Positions 51,010 through 59,764 of a stretch of 64,000 nucleotides of DNA are shown one piece after another. A program made the position numbers and the translations under genes. Every line of letters begins with the position of its first letter. The stretch's first letter is position 1. The notes under the pieces were generated by a model. It did not search any database and had not been told where the DNA came from. It saw only the letters and a list, made by a program, of their open reading frames with translations. The stretch comes from JANPPS01 sp965246925 (GTDB taxonomy: Bacteria; Pseudomonadota; Alphaproteobacteria; Acetobacterales; Acetobacteraceae): the NCBI GenBank assembly GCA_965246925.1, contig OZ251994.1:2790001-2854000 (forward strand). The letters are read 5' to 3'.

Positions 51010-51518
51010 GCCGTGCGGAACCCAATGCCGGCCGGTTGGTCGGGTGCATCCGCCACTCCAGCTGTCTGCTCGGCCCGGTAGGCGTCCAGGCGGTCCGCCA
51101 ACGCCGGGTCGGACAAAGCCAGGATGGCGGCGGCCAGCAGCCCGGCGTTGCGCGCGCCCGGCGTGCCAATCGCCAGCGTCGCTACCGGGATGCCGGCCGG
51201 CATCTGCACGATGGACAGCAGGCTATCCATGCCCTTGAGCGCATGGCTTTCCACCGGCACGCCCAGCACCGGCAGCGCCGTCCAGGCCGCGCACATGCCC
51301 GGCAAGTGTGCCGCGCCGCCGGCACCGGCGATGATCACCTGCAAACCCCGCTCCCGTGCGCCCTTCGCATACTCGGCCAACCGGTCTGGCGTGCGGTGCG
51401 CGGAGACGATGCGCGTCTCGTATCGCACGTCCAATTTGTCCAGGATGTCAGCCGCGTGCTGCAGGGTTGCCCAGTCGGACTGGCTGCCCATGATCACGCC
51501 GACCGGCGGAGCAATCAC
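51006..51518 (-). CDS. purE: N5-carboxyaminoimidazole ribonucleotide mutase
   Basis: 170 residues. Class I PurE motifs GVIMGSQSDWATLQHAADILD, the SAHRTPDRLAEYA segment with the active-site His, and GAGGAAHLPGM. Coupled to the upstream DUF465 gene and downstream purK by 4-base overlaps. Confidence 0.96.
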   Translation of the reverse strand: MIAPPVGVIMGSQSDWATLQHAADILDKLDVRYETRIVSAHRTPDRLAEYAKGARERGLQVIIAGAGGAAHLPGMCAAWTALPVLGVPVESHALKGMDSLLSIVQMPAGIPVATLAIGTPGARNAGLLAAAILALSDPALADRLDAYRAEQTAGVADAPDQPAGIGFRTA

Positions 51519-51715
51519 GCAATACTGTCCGGAATGAGCCGGCTCTCCAGCCAGGCGACCTCGTCTTTCAGCATCAGCTTCCGCTTCTTCAGCCGCTGCA
51601 GGTGCAACTGGTCCGACCCGGCTTCGGACAGCCGGGCGATGACGGTATCGAGGTCACGATGCTCGCTGCGCAGCTCATGAAGTTGGCGCAGCAGCGAATC
51701 ACGGTCGGTCAGCAT
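51515..51715 (-). CDS. DUF465/YdcH-family small coiled-coil protein
   Basis: 66 residues, all-helical: LHELRSEHRDLDTVIARL...LQRLKKRKLMLKDEVAWLESRL, the YdcH/DUF465 pattern. Role unknown in the family. Overlaps the purE start by 4 bases and is divergent from a second DUF465 gene 129 bases away. Confidence 0.85.
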   Translation of the reverse strand: MLTDRDSLLRQLHELRSEHRDLDTVIARLSEAGSDQLHLQRLKKRKLMLKDEVAWLESRLIPDSIA

Positions 51716-51844
51716 GTGTCATCTCTAACACGAGCGAGCGATCGATGGAACGCTTCGGCAGATTTACTTAGGTCTTCGCTGCATGTCGTCATACTGTAAT
51801 GTGCGGTTGGTCAAGGGGCCGGGCCGCGCCATACAGGAGGGGTC

Positions 51845-52015
51845 ATGAATCTGCAGTCCCGTCTCGAAAGCCTCAAGGGCCGCCATGCATCGCTCGAGAT
51901 GCGGATCGCCGATGAGGACCAACGGCCTAGGCCGGACGGTGAACAGCTATCCCGATTGAAACTGGCAAAACTGCGCTTGAAGGAAGAAATGGAGAAAATA
52001 TCTCCGCAAGCCTGA
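51845..52015 (+). CDS. second DUF465/YdcH-like small protein
   Basis: 56 residues, preceded by a strong ribosome site (aggagggg) 4 bases before the ATG. Helical, charged: LESLKGRHASLEMRIADEDQRPRPD then LSRLKLAKLRLKEEMEKI, a close match to the DUF465 helix-turn-helix pattern. Diverges from the DUF465-purE-purK operon. Function unknown. Confidence 0.8.
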   Translation: MNLQSRLESLKGRHASLEMRIADEDQRPRPDGEQLSRLKLAKLRLKEEMEKISPQA

Positions 52016-52137
52016 CCGCATCGCCGGGCCGCGCGGTTGCGGTCCCGGCTTGACGGCCCGCCGCACAATCGTCATAACCCGCCCTCTATTCCCGCAAGCG
52101 CTCATGCGCCTTGCGCCGCAATTGAAGGTTTATCCCC

Positions 52138-52446
52138 ATGTCCCGTCGCTGCCAGTTCACCGGCAAGGGCGTGCAGTCTGGCAACAACGTCAGCCACGCC
52201 AACAACAAGAGCCGCCGACGCTTCCTGCCGAATATGCAGCAGACGTCGCTATTGTCCGACATTCTGGGCACCACCATCCGCGTCCGCCTGACCACGCACG
52301 CGATCCGCACGATCGAGCATAATGGCGGCCTCGACGCGTTTCTGCTGACGACGCCCAACCGGGACCTTCCCGCGCCGGCGCAGGTGCTGAAGCGCCGGAT
52401 CGTCCAATGCCAGGCCAAGCGCGCGGCCGCGCAGCCCGCCGCCTAA
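52138..52446 (+). CDS. rpmB: 50S ribosomal protein L28
   Basis: 102 residues, MSRRCQFTGKGVQSGNNVSHANNKSRRRFLPNMQ is the family N-terminus, with the alphaproteobacterial C-terminal extension. Followed by a hairpin terminator at 52472-52497. Confidence 0.97.
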   Translation: MSRRCQFTGKGVQSGNNVSHANNKSRRRFLPNMQQTSLLSDILGTTIRVRLTTHAIRTIEHNGGLDAFLLTTPNRDLPAPAQVLKRRIVQCQAKRAAAQPAA

Positions 52447-52471
52447 TCAGCGTGAAGCTACAACCGGTAGC

Positions 52472-52497
52472 AAAGGCCCGCTTCGGCGGGCTTTCTT
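52472..52497 (+). terminator. rho-independent terminator of rpmB
   Basis: GCCCGC (52476-52481), UUCG tetraloop, GCGGGC (52486-52491), then TTTCTT, with AAAG upstream pairing to CTTT. A canonical hairpin plus T-rich tail 25 bases past the rpmB stop. Confidence 0.88.
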
Positions 52498-52544
52498 CGT
52501 TAAAGGCCCGGGTCAAGCGCCGGGCGCCGCGTTCGCCGGCATCC

Positions 52545-53387
52545 ATGCTGTTCCGCTTGCCGTCCGGCGCCAGCATCGCTGTCGAGGAGTATGGCGATCC
52601 CGCGGGCGTGCCCGTGCTGTATTTCCACGGCTGGCCCGCCAGCCGGCTCGAGGCTGGACTGATCGGCTCGTTGCCCGTGCGGTTGCTGGCGCTGGACCGC
52701 CCCGGCTACGGCCGGTCCACGCCGCAGCCGGGGCGGACCCTGCTGGACTGGCCCGGCAACGTCGCATCCGTGGCGGACCGGCTCGGGCTCGATCGCTTCC
52801 ACGTCGTCGGCCTGTCCGGCGGGGCGCCGTTCGCGGCCGCCTGTGCCTATGCGCTGCCGGACCGGGTGCGCGGCATGGCGCTGGTGTGTCCGGTACCGCC
52901 GGCGCATGTCGTGGCACGCCGGGCCGCCGGGATCGGGCACCTGTTCCGGCTCGGCCGCCATCCCCGCGTCGCGCATCGCTTGCTGAGCGTGCTGCGCCCC
53001 TTGCTCCGCCGCCGCATCATCACGCCCAGCACCGTGGTCGGCACCGCCATCGCGGAGGGCGACCGGGACGTGCTGACCCCGGCCATTCTCGCCGGGCTCG
53101 GCCGTGCCTGGCGCGAAGGCATCGGCCGCAGCGTGCAGGGCGCGCTGGCCGACTCCGTCATCTACGCCCAGCCCTGGGGCTTCCCGCTCTCCGGCATCCG
53201 CGTGCCCACCGCGCTGTGGTTCGGCGAAGAGGACACCCTGATCACGCCCGAGGCCGCCCTGGCCTACGCGGCCATCCCCGGTACCCAGGTGCATCGCCTA
53301 CCGAGGGAGGGGCACTACTCGCTCGCGCTCCGCCACTCCCAGGCGATCCTCGACGATCTGGTCACCCAAGGGGGGCGCGGCGCTTAA
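52545..53387 (+). CDS. alpha/beta hydrolase
   Basis: 280 residues from the ATG at 52545; earlier in-frame starts run through the rpmB terminator. LYFHGWPASRLE oxyanion strand, nucleophile elbow GLSGGAPFA, acid in WFGEEDTLITPE and His in REGHYS. A cytoplasmic esterase or haloperoxidase-like hydrolase, substrate unknown. Its stop overlaps the convergent glycosyltransferase end by 4 bases. Confidence 0.88.
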   Translation: MLFRLPSGASIAVEEYGDPAGVPVLYFHGWPASRLEAGLIGSLPVRLLALDRPGYGRSTPQPGRTLLDWPGNVASVADRLGLDRFHVVGLSGGAPFAAACAYALPDRVRGMALVCPVPPAHVVARRAAGIGHLFRLGRHPRVAHRLLSVLRPLLRRRIITPSTVVGTAIAEGDRDVLTPAILAGLGRAWREGIGRSVQGALADSVIYAQPWGFPLSGIRVPTALWFGEEDTLITPEAALAYAAIPGTQVHRLPREGHYSLALRHSQAILDDLVTQGGRGA

Positions 53388-54364
53388 AATAACCGTTTCA
53401 CCACCGTCGCCTGCCCCAGCACCGCGGAACGGATCAGCCGCTTCCGGTCCATGATGTCGCCATGCGAGCGCGCCAGCGTTTCCGCATAGCGTACTACATG
53501 CGCCAACAGCCGCCCGGCCTCGTCCACATCCGGCGTATGCCGGAGCGCGCCGCCCAGGTATGGCACGGGGTCCAGCACCAGCGCCGGGTCGTCGTCCCAG
53601 GCGCGGAGCTCCGCCTCCTTCGCCCGCAGCCAGCCCAGCGCGTCATCCTGTAGCGCCGCCATCGGGGCGATGTAGTGGTTGCTGATCACCGGGCTCACGC
53701 TTTCCGAGCCCGAGGCGATGACCTTGAGCCGGCCCACCACCGCCTTGGCCGCCGCCTGCGCCGGGTCACGCTCGGGAAAATGCGCGAGGATCAAGGCGGT
53801 CTGCACCGGGCCGACCGCGCGCTGCTTGTCGACGCTCGCGCCATGGTTGCCGGCATCGACCGCGACCCGGCCGGGGTCCATGCCGCGCACGAAGACCTTG
53901 GTGAATTGCGGCGCAGCCCGGCGCCGGGTCAGCCGCAGGAAAGGGTTCGCCTCCTGCCGAGTTTCGGGCGTGGCACCCAGATAGTCTATCAGGGCCAGAT
54001 GCGTGCAGGCGAGGTCCGGGTGCACCGCGTCCAGCACGGCGCGCAACCCCTCCGGCACGTGCCCGAGATGGATCAGCTCGTCACAATCCAGGAATAGCAC
54101 CCAATCCGCCCCACGCTCCCGCGCCAGCCGGTACAGCAGCGTATTGACATACATTTCCGCATAGACCGGGGAGGCCGCCTGATGCACCTCGACCGACAGA
54201 CCCTCAGTCCGGAGCGCGCGGATGATCTCGACCGTGCCGTCCGTGCTGCCGTTGTCGAAGATCACGTGATGATCCAGCAGGGCGGCGTGGTGACGCAGGA
54301 ACGGCTCGATCAGCGCCGCTTCGTTCAGGATCCGCGACGCGCCGACCAGGCGGGCGTCAGGCAA
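53384..54364 (-). CDS. family 2-type glycosyltransferase (Glyco_tranf_2_4-like)
   Basis: 326 residues. RILNEAALIEPFLRHHAALLDHHVIFDNGSTDGTVEIIRAL is the GT-A nucleotide-binding strand, and VLFLDCDELI is the DxD metal site. Acts on an unknown acceptor, perhaps a surface polysaccharide. It starts 8 bases inside the end of cobT, so it may be read through from the cob operon. Confidence 0.87.
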   Translation of the reverse strand: MPDARLVGASRILNEAALIEPFLRHHAALLDHHVIFDNGSTDGTVEIIRALRTEGLSVEVHQAASPVYAEMYVNTLLYRLARERGADWVLFLDCDELIHLGHVPEGLRAVLDAVHPDLACTHLALIDYLGATPETRQEANPFLRLTRRRAAPQFTKVFVRGMDPGRVAVDAGNHGASVDKQRAVGPVQTALILAHFPERDPAQAAAKAVVGRLKVIASGSESVSPVISNHYIAPMAALQDDALGWLRAKEAELRAWDDDPALVLDPVPYLGGALRHTPDVDEAGRLLAHVVRYAETLARSHGDIMDRKRLIRSAVLGQATVVKRLF

Positions 54365-56234
54365 CCAGCGGCGCCCGCTCGGCCGCGGCGCGGTGCCAGC
54401 TCATGGCGGCGTCCTCGTCGAACAGCTCGGCCAGCTTCTTCATGACCGTGCCGCCCAGCTCCTCCGCGTCCACGATCGTGACCGCGCGGCGGTAATAGCG
54501 GGTCACGTCATGGCCGATGCCGATGGCGATCAGCTCGACCTGGTTCCGCCCCTCGATCTCGCGGATCACCTCGCGCAGGTGCTTCTCCAGGTAGTTGCCG
54601 GGATTGACCGATAGCGTGCTGTCATCCACCGGCGCGCCGTCGCTGATGACCATCAGGATCCGCCGGTGCTCCGGCCGGCTCACCAAGCGGCGATAGGCCC
54701 AGAGCAGCGCCTCCCCGTCGATATTCTCCTTCAGCAAGCCTTCGCGCAGCATCAGGCCGAGGTTCTTCCGCGCCCGGCGCCAGGGCGCATCGGCGGATTT
54801 ATAGATGATGTGCCGCAGATCGTTCAGCCGCCCGGGGTTGCGCGGCTTGCCGTCCTGCACCCATCGCTCGCGGCTCTGCCCGCCCTTCCAGGCGCGGGTG
54901 GTGAAGCCCAGCACCTCGACCTTGACCGCGCAGCGCTCGAGCGTGCGGGCCAGGATATCGCCGCACATGGCCGCCACCGTGATGGGCCGTCCGCGCATGG
55001 AGCCGGAGTTGTCGATCAGCAGCGTCACGACCGTATCGCGGAAATCCGTCTCCCGCTCCCGCTTGTAGGACAGGCTCAGCATCGGGTTCACGATCACCCG
55101 CGCCAGGCGCCCGGCGTCCAGCATGCCCTCGTCCAGGTCGAACTCCCACGCCCGGGTCTGCTGCGCCATCAGCCGCCGCTGCAGCCGGTTGGCGAGCTTG
55201 CTGACCACGCCCTGCAGGTGCTGCAGCTGCTGATCCAGTTGCTGACGGAGCCGGCTCAGCTCCTCCGGATCGCACAGATCCTCGGCGTCCGTCTCCTCGT
55301 CATTGTGCCGCGTATAGGCGCGGTAGGCCGCCTGATCGTCCCCGGTGGCGGGGTCGCGCCGCTGCTGCGGACCGCCGGGCCGGTCGTCGCCCTCGGCGGT
55401 GGCGCTGTCCTCCTCGGTCTCTTCGCCGCCGTCATCCTCGGCCGCGTCACCCTGCATCTCCTCGGGCTGCGCGCCCAGCGTGCTGTCCTGGTCGGACTGG
55501 CTGTCGCCCTCGGACTGTTCCTGATTGTCCTGAGCGCCGGCCTGCTCGCCGCCGTCTTCGCCCTCGTCATCCTGCTGATCGGGCTCGGCCTCCACCTCGG
55601 CCTCGGCCAGATCGAGCGCGGCCAGCAGCTTGCGCGCGGCACGGGTGAACCGGCCTTGGTCGTGCTGCGCGGTCGCCATCTCGACCAGCGCCTGCTCGGC
55701 ATCCTCGCCCAGCGTGCCGCGCCAGGACTCCAGGATGCGGGACGCCGCGTCGGGTGATGCCTCGCCGGACATCCGCTCCCGCGCCAGCAGCGACAGCGCG
55801 GCAGGCAGCGGCAGCTGGTCCTTCCGGGTCATGCGGTCGAAGCCCTCGGCCTCGCATTCCTCCGACAGCCGGGCGCGGAGGTTGGCGCGCACCCCGCTCA
55901 TATGCTGGCCGCCGATCACCTCGACCCGGGCCTGCTCGAGCGCGTCGTACACGTCCTTCGCCTCGCGCCGCCCCGGGCTACGCGCGGCGTGGACGACGTC
56001 ATCGTGGTGTCGGAGCCGCAGCGCCACGCTGTCGGCGGCCCCGCGCAGCTTGGCCCGCTCGGCCGGCGGCAGCGCCCGGGTCGGGAGCGGCAGGCGCGCC
56101 CGCTTACCCACCACGCCGGACGGGCCGGGCTGGAACGCGACCTGCACGTCCGGCTGGTTCGCGACCGCCCGTAGCGCGCCGGCGGTGGCGCGCTTGAACT
56201 CCTCGGCCCGCGTGTTGTCCTTCGTCCCGCTCAC
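54357..56234 (-). CDS. cobT: cobaltochelatase subunit CobT
   Basis: 625 residues, GTG start directly abutting the cobS stop. N-terminal helical domain, a long acidic Glu/Asp/Gln-rich linker (residues about 200-300), then a VWA domain with MIDAS DxSxS in LLIDNSGSMRGRP. With CobS and CobN (not in window) it inserts Co2+ into hydrogenobyrinic diamide in aerobic B12 synthesis. Confidence 0.95.
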   Translation of the reverse strand: MSGTKDNTRAEEFKRATAGALRAVANQPDVQVAFQPGPSGVVGKRARLPLPTRALPPAERAKLRGAADSVALRLRHHDDVVHAARSPGRREAKDVYDALEQARVEVIGGQHMSGVRANLRARLSEECEAEGFDRMTRKDQLPLPAALSLLARERMSGEASPDAASRILESWRGTLGEDAEQALVEMATAQHDQGRFTRAARKLLAALDLAEAEVEAEPDQQDDEGEDGGEQAGAQDNQEQSEGDSQSDQDSTLGAQPEEMQGDAAEDDGGEETEEDSATAEGDDRPGGPQQRRDPATGDDQAAYRAYTRHNDEETDAEDLCDPEELSRLRQQLDQQLQHLQGVVSKLANRLQRRLMAQQTRAWEFDLDEGMLDAGRLARVIVNPMLSLSYKRERETDFRDTVVTLLIDNSGSMRGRPITVAAMCGDILARTLERCAVKVEVLGFTTRAWKGGQSRERWVQDGKPRNPGRLNDLRHIIYKSADAPWRRARKNLGLMLREGLLKENIDGEALLWAYRRLVSRPEHRRILMVISDGAPVDDSTLSVNPGNYLEKHLREVIREIEGRNQVELIAIGIGHDVTRYYRRAVTIVDAEELGGTVMKKLAELFDEDAAMSWHRAAAERAPLVA

Positions 56235-57230
56235 CTAGATACCCTTGCGCACGCCCGGTCCCAGCGGCAGGTCCTCGTTGAAGCAGCGCTGGTAATACTC
56301 GGCCACCGTGCCCCGCTCCGCCTCGTCGCACTTGTTCAGGAAGGTGAGCCGGAACGCGAAGCCCACGTCCTGGAAGATCTTGGCGTTCTCGGACCAGGTG
56401 ATGACCGTGCGGGGCGACATGACCGTGCTGATGTCGCCGTTGATGAAACCGGCCCGCGTCAGGTCCGCCAGCGCCACCATGCTCTCGATCTGCTTCCGCG
56501 CCGGCTTGTCGGCGGGGTCCACGCCCATCTTCGCCAAGACGATCGCCGTCTCCTGCGCGTGCGGCAAGTAGTTCAGCGTGGCCACCACGTTCCAGCGATC
56601 CATCTGGCCCTGGTTGATCTGCTGCGTGCCGTGATAGAGGCCGGTCGTGTCGCCGAGCCCCACCGTGTTGGCGGTCGCGAATAGCCGGAATGACGGATGC
56701 GGGCGGATCACCCGGTTCTGATCCAGCAAGGTGAGCCGGCCCTCCACCTCCAGCACGCGCTGGATCACGAACATCACGTCCGGGCGCCCGGCGTCATACT
56801 CGTCGAACACCAGCGCGCACGCGTGCTGCAGCGCCCAGGGCAGGATCCCCTCGCGGAACTCGGTGATCTGCTTACCGTCCTTCAGCACGATCGCGTCCTT
56901 GCCGATCAGGTCGATCCGGCTGATGTGACTGTCGAGGTTCACACGGATGCAGGGCCAGTTCAGCCGGGCGGCCACCTGCTCGATATGCGTGCTCTTGCCC
57001 GTGCCGTGATAGCCCTGGATCAGCACCCGGCGGTTGAAGGCGAAGCCCGCCAGGATCGCCAGCGTGGTTTCCCGGTCGAACTTGTACGCCGGGTCGATCT
57101 CCGGCACATGCTCGCTCGGCGTCGCGAACGCCGGGACGGTCATGGCGCTATCCAGCCCGAACGCCTCACGCACGTTCACGGTCGTGTCGGGGATGCTGGG
57201 ACGGGCGTCGATGGCGGAAATCTCATTCAT
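56235..57230 (-). CDS. cobS: cobaltochelatase AAA+ subunit CobS
   Basis: 331 residues. Walker A in RVLIQGYHGTGKSTHIEQVA, Walker B ACALVFDEYDAGRPDVMF, sensor 1 LFATANTVG, and the N-terminal VNVREAFGLDS segment typical of CobS. Forms the ATPase ring with CobT. Preceded by the J-domain gene, the usual alphaproteobacterial order. Confidence 0.96.
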   Translation of the reverse strand: MNEISAIDARPSIPDTTVNVREAFGLDSAMTVPAFATPSEHVPEIDPAYKFDRETTLAILAGFAFNRRVLIQGYHGTGKSTHIEQVAARLNWPCIRVNLDSHISRIDLIGKDAIVLKDGKQITEFREGILPWALQHACALVFDEYDAGRPDVMFVIQRVLEVEGRLTLLDQNRVIRPHPSFRLFATANTVGLGDTTGLYHGTQQINQGQMDRWNVVATLNYLPHAQETAIVLAKMGVDPADKPARKQIESMVALADLTRAGFINGDISTVMSPRTVITWSENAKIFQDVGFAFRLTFLNKCDEAERGTVAEYYQRCFNEDLPLGPGVRKGI

Positions 57231-57288
57231 AGGCTGATGGTCCTGTGCAGGTCTTGAACGTAACGCCGGTTGCCCGGTTTGCGAAGCC

Positions 57289-57879
57289 TTACCCGGCCGC
57301 GGCCATGCGCGGCTCGGAACTCAGATAGTGCCGCACGGCCGCATAGGCGATGTTGATGGTCTTGAGCCGCTCCTCCGATGCGCGGTCCCCGCCGTTGGCG
57401 TCCGGATGGTGCCGCTTGGCGAGCTCCTTGTACCGCGCCTTCAGCACCTCCATCGACACCGGCCATTCAAGCCCCAGCGTGTGGATAGGTTCCCGCAAAT
57501 CCGCCGGGATCGCGTGCTCGGGCGGCGTGCGGGGCCGGGCCTTGGCGCCGCCGAAGATGCCGAACGGGTCCCGTGCCATGGCCTCGTCCAGCGCGTTCTG
57601 CTTGCCGAGCGAGCCCAGCGGCCAGGTCGGACGCTGCCACCCGGTGTCGGACCGCGTCTGCGCCTCGATCTGGCCGGGCGTCATGCCCTTGTAGAAATCC
57701 CAGGACGCGTTGTAGGCGCGCACGTGCTCAAGGCAGAACCACCAGTATTCATTGAGCGAGTCCCGCGATTTCGGCGCCCGGAACTCCCCCGCGCAAGGGC
57801 AGTCCGGCATGTCGCAGGATCGCCCCGGCGCGGCCGGGTCGGGCGCAAAGGCCCTGGCTCGCGTGGTGCGTCGGGTCAT
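57289..57879 (-). CDS. J-domain (DnaJ-like) protein upstream of cobST
   Basis: 196 residues. C-terminal J domain with HPD in YKELAKRHHPDANGGD, followed by RASEERLKTINIAYAAVRHYL. The N-terminal part has a Cys-rich patch CDMPDCPCAGEFRAPKS. Position 58 bases before cobS suggests a chaperone role for cobaltochelatase or a neighbouring complex; this is inference. Confidence 0.9.
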   Translation of the reverse strand: MTRRTTRARAFAPDPAAPGRSCDMPDCPCAGEFRAPKSRDSLNEYWWFCLEHVRAYNASWDFYKGMTPGQIEAQTRSDTGWQRPTWPLGSLGKQNALDEAMARDPFGIFGGAKARPRTPPEHAIPADLREPIHTLGLEWPVSMEVLKARYKELAKRHHPDANGGDRASEERLKTINIAYAAVRHYLSSEPRMAAAG

Positions 57880-57999
57880 CCTGCTTTATGTGCGCGCGTG
57901 CGGTTCGGGGGCAAGTCCCGACTTGGGATCTGAGGCTGATGGGCCCAAACGCCGCCTGTCCTACTTGGTCCGCCGCCCAGGACCGGCTATCTTATCCCC

Positions 58000-58296
58000 A
58001 TGACCCCACGCGCCACTCGCCTTCAGACGCTCCTCAACACCGCCTTCTCCCCCACCCGATTGGACGTGGTGGATGACAGCGCCAAGCACGCCGGGCACTC
58101 TGGGGCGCGGGCAGGGGGGGAGACGCATTACAGCGTGCTGATCGTGTCGGACCGGTTCGAAGGCCAGGGCCGGGTCGCCCGGCACCGGCTGGTGCACGCC
58201 GTGCTAGATCCGGAATTCGAGGGTGGATTGCACGCGTTGGCGCTCACGTTGCGGACGCCGGCGGAGCAGTCCGCGCCCCCCTCCAAGGCTGACTAG
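58000..58296 (+). CDS. BolA-family protein
   Basis: 98 residues. Family core DVVDDSAKHAGHSGA...HYSVLIVSDRFEGQGRVARHRLVHAVLDPEF...GLHALALTLRTP; the conserved His of the BolA fold is present. BolA-like proteins work with monothiol glutaredoxins in Fe-S trafficking. Divergent from the J-domain-cobST operon. Confidence 0.93.
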   Translation: MTPRATRLQTLLNTAFSPTRLDVVDDSAKHAGHSGARAGGETHYSVLIVSDRFEGQGRVARHRLVHAVLDPEFEGGLHALALTLRTPAEQSAPPSKAD

Positions 58297-58329
58297 AACC
58301 CGCGCTGCAGGGAGAGGTTTGCACCGATC

Positions 58330-58935
58330 CTACGGTGGTTGAGCCCATCGTTGGTTTCGTTGCGGTGGCGGGCTGAAGCCTGCCCTACGCGGATTTTCGG
58401 ATTCGTTCATGGCGGCGCGGGCGCGCAGGGCGGCGATGTCGGCGGGAGTGCGACGCTTCCAAATGTAGGCGCGGGACTGGTAGGCGACGCCGAGATCGCG
58501 GGCGAGTTCTTCGATGATGTCGTCGATGGGGCGGGTGCGCAGGTCACGCTCGAAACCGGCGTCATCGAGGCGTTCGTGGAGTTCGTTGTAGAGGATTGCG
58601 GTGTGGGTCGCGGGGCCGCGCTTGGCTTCGATTGCGTCTTCGACGCCGCGGATTATTTTCTCGCGGGCTTGGGTGCGTTCTGCGGGCGTCGTGCGGGTTT
58701 TGGGTGGGAAGGTTGCGATGTGGCGGGCGAGGGCGATAGTGCGGCGGATGGTTCTGGCGATGCGGTCGCACGGGATTGTCAGGTCCGCTTCGGGGTCTTT
58801 GGCCGTGTGTTCTTGGAGTTGGCGGGCGAGGGTTGCGCCGATTTCGATGAGGTCATGGAGGACGGCGCGGTAGTAGGCGTCATCGTCTTCCGGTGAGGCG
58901 GGTTGGGATTGGGGAGGGGTGGGGGTGGGGTGCAT
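58330..58935 (-). CDS. conserved hypothetical protein
   Basis: 201 residues from the ATG at 58935. No recognised domain: a Pro-rich start (TPTPPQSQP), a helical region beginning DDDAYYRAVLHDLIEIGATLARQLQ, then an Arg/Ala-rich part. Proteins with this DDAYYRAVLHDLIxIG opening occur in Acetobacteraceae (from memory). The C-terminus RRAGFSPPPQ is encoded by a palindromic repeat at 58367-58384, so the tail may be altered. Confidence 0.6.
   Translation of the reverse strand: MHPTPTPPQSQPASPEDDDAYYRAVLHDLIEIGATLARQLQEHTAKDPEADLTIPCDRIARTIRRTIALARHIATFPPKTRTTPAERTQAREKIIRGVEDAIEAKRGPATHTAILYNELHERLDDAGFERDLRTRPIDDIIEELARDLGVAYQSRAYIWKRRTPADIAALRARAAMNESENPRRAGFSPPPQRNQRWAQPP
58367..58384. repeat. 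near-perfect palindrome GGCGGGCT-GA-AGCCTGCC
   Basis: Arms of 8 bases match at 7, followed by CTACGC. This is the core of a common intergenic repeat type (…GGCGGGCTGAAGCCTGCCCTACG). It sits at the 3' end of the hypothetical gene and contributes its last residues. Confidence 0.6.
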
Positions 58936-59042
58936 GTGAGAGAGATAGGAACATATTCCAATGGGTGAGGTCAAGAGCTGGTTTTGGGAGCGGCGGGTTT
59001 CCCGACTTCCTGTGCGCGCCCATGGCCTAGGGCAAGCTCCAC

Positions 59043-59464
59043 TTAGGACGTGAGGAACGTGGCGGCGCGCAGAATGGGAATGCCGCGCCAAGGATGCAGC
59101 GGTAGCAGGTGCTTTTCATCGCCGGTGACGATAATTTCTGCGGTGCCGGCCAGCGCTAGCGATAGATATTTATCGTCTTTGGGATCGAGGCACTCGCGAA
59201 CTCTCTCAACCGGCTCGATCCGCTCCGCCGCTAGAAGGATTAGGGCGCGAGAAGGATGAGGGATAGAATTTCCATCCGGCGTTCGAAGGTGACGAACCGG
59301 TCGAATTTCGGACGCGCGAGCACCTCGCGATATTCGTCTTCTACCTCTTGCGAGAGGATGACCGTGTTGTCTTTGCGTAACGCTTTTAGAAGTGCTTGTT
59401 CGGGAAGTCCGCTTTGCTTGAGAGCGGCGGATACAATGATCGATGCATCGAGGACGACGATCAA
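59043..59464 (-). pseudogene. PIN-domain toxin gene broken by a frameshift
   Basis: The N-terminal half, from a TTG at 59464, reads IVVLDASIIVSAALKQSG...LSQEVEDEYREVLARPKF and stops at 59240. The C-terminal half continues in another frame as ILLAAERIEPVERVRECLDPKDDKYLSLALAGTAEIIVTGDEKHLLPLHPWRGIPILRAATFLTS to 59043. The PIN acidic residues (LDAS; DPKDDKYL; TGDEKHL) survive across the two frames. The break coincides with a 17-bp imperfect duplication. Start overlaps the antitoxin stop (TTGA). Confidence 0.8.
59229..59262. repeat. 17-bp tandem duplication disrupting the PIN gene
   Basis: CGCTAGAAGGATTAGGG (59229-59245) is followed directly by CGCGAGAAGGATGAGGG (59246-59262), 15 of 17 bases equal. 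Because 17 is not a multiple of 3 the duplication shifts the frame and accounts for the break. Confidence 0.8.
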
Positions 59465-59700
59465 CCCCCGCGCTCACTCCGCCAAGCATCCAATTCGTCA
59501 TCGATGTCCGCGTCGGTCAAGCCGTTCGACCGCGCCTCATTTTTGGCCTTGCTGATGACCTCCGCGAGCGATTCACTGATCCGGCCTTGCTTTAAGAGAC
59601 CGCTCAAATACCGCCCAGCCGCCTTCCGGCGCGCGGGCGTGTCGAGTGCCTGCGCGGCGTCGGCATCCATTGGAATCGTGACCCTGGTCAAACCGCTCAT
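59461..59700 (-). CDS. antitoxin partner of PIN toxin
   Basis: 79 residues from the ATG at 59700. TRVTIPMDADAAQALDTPARRKAAGRYLSGLLKQGRISESLAEVISKAKNEARSNGLTDADIDDELDAWRSERGG is a ribbon-helix-helix-like antitoxin shape. It sits immediately upstream of, and overlaps, the PIN gene, the normal order of such TA pairs. It looks intact although the toxin is broken. Confidence 0.75.
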   Translation of the reverse strand: MSGLTRVTIPMDADAAQALDTPARRKAAGRYLSGLLKQGRISESLAEVISKAKNEARSNGLTDADIDDELDAWRSERGG

Positions 59701-59764
59701 GCCCGCTAAACTATCAGGTCCGATGCAACAACGCACTCATAACCTTCAACGCGGCGGACTTGCT

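Noticed and set aside
54666..55757. Plus-strand 363-codon frame opposite cobT
   Set aside because: Shadow of the acidic CobT linker; low-complexity Leu/Arg pattern and no start signal.
58339..58896. Plus-strand 185-codon frame opposite the hypothetical gene 58330-58935
   Set aside because: Gly/Val/Cys-rich shadow; the minus frame has the conserved DDAYYRAVLHDLI-type opening.
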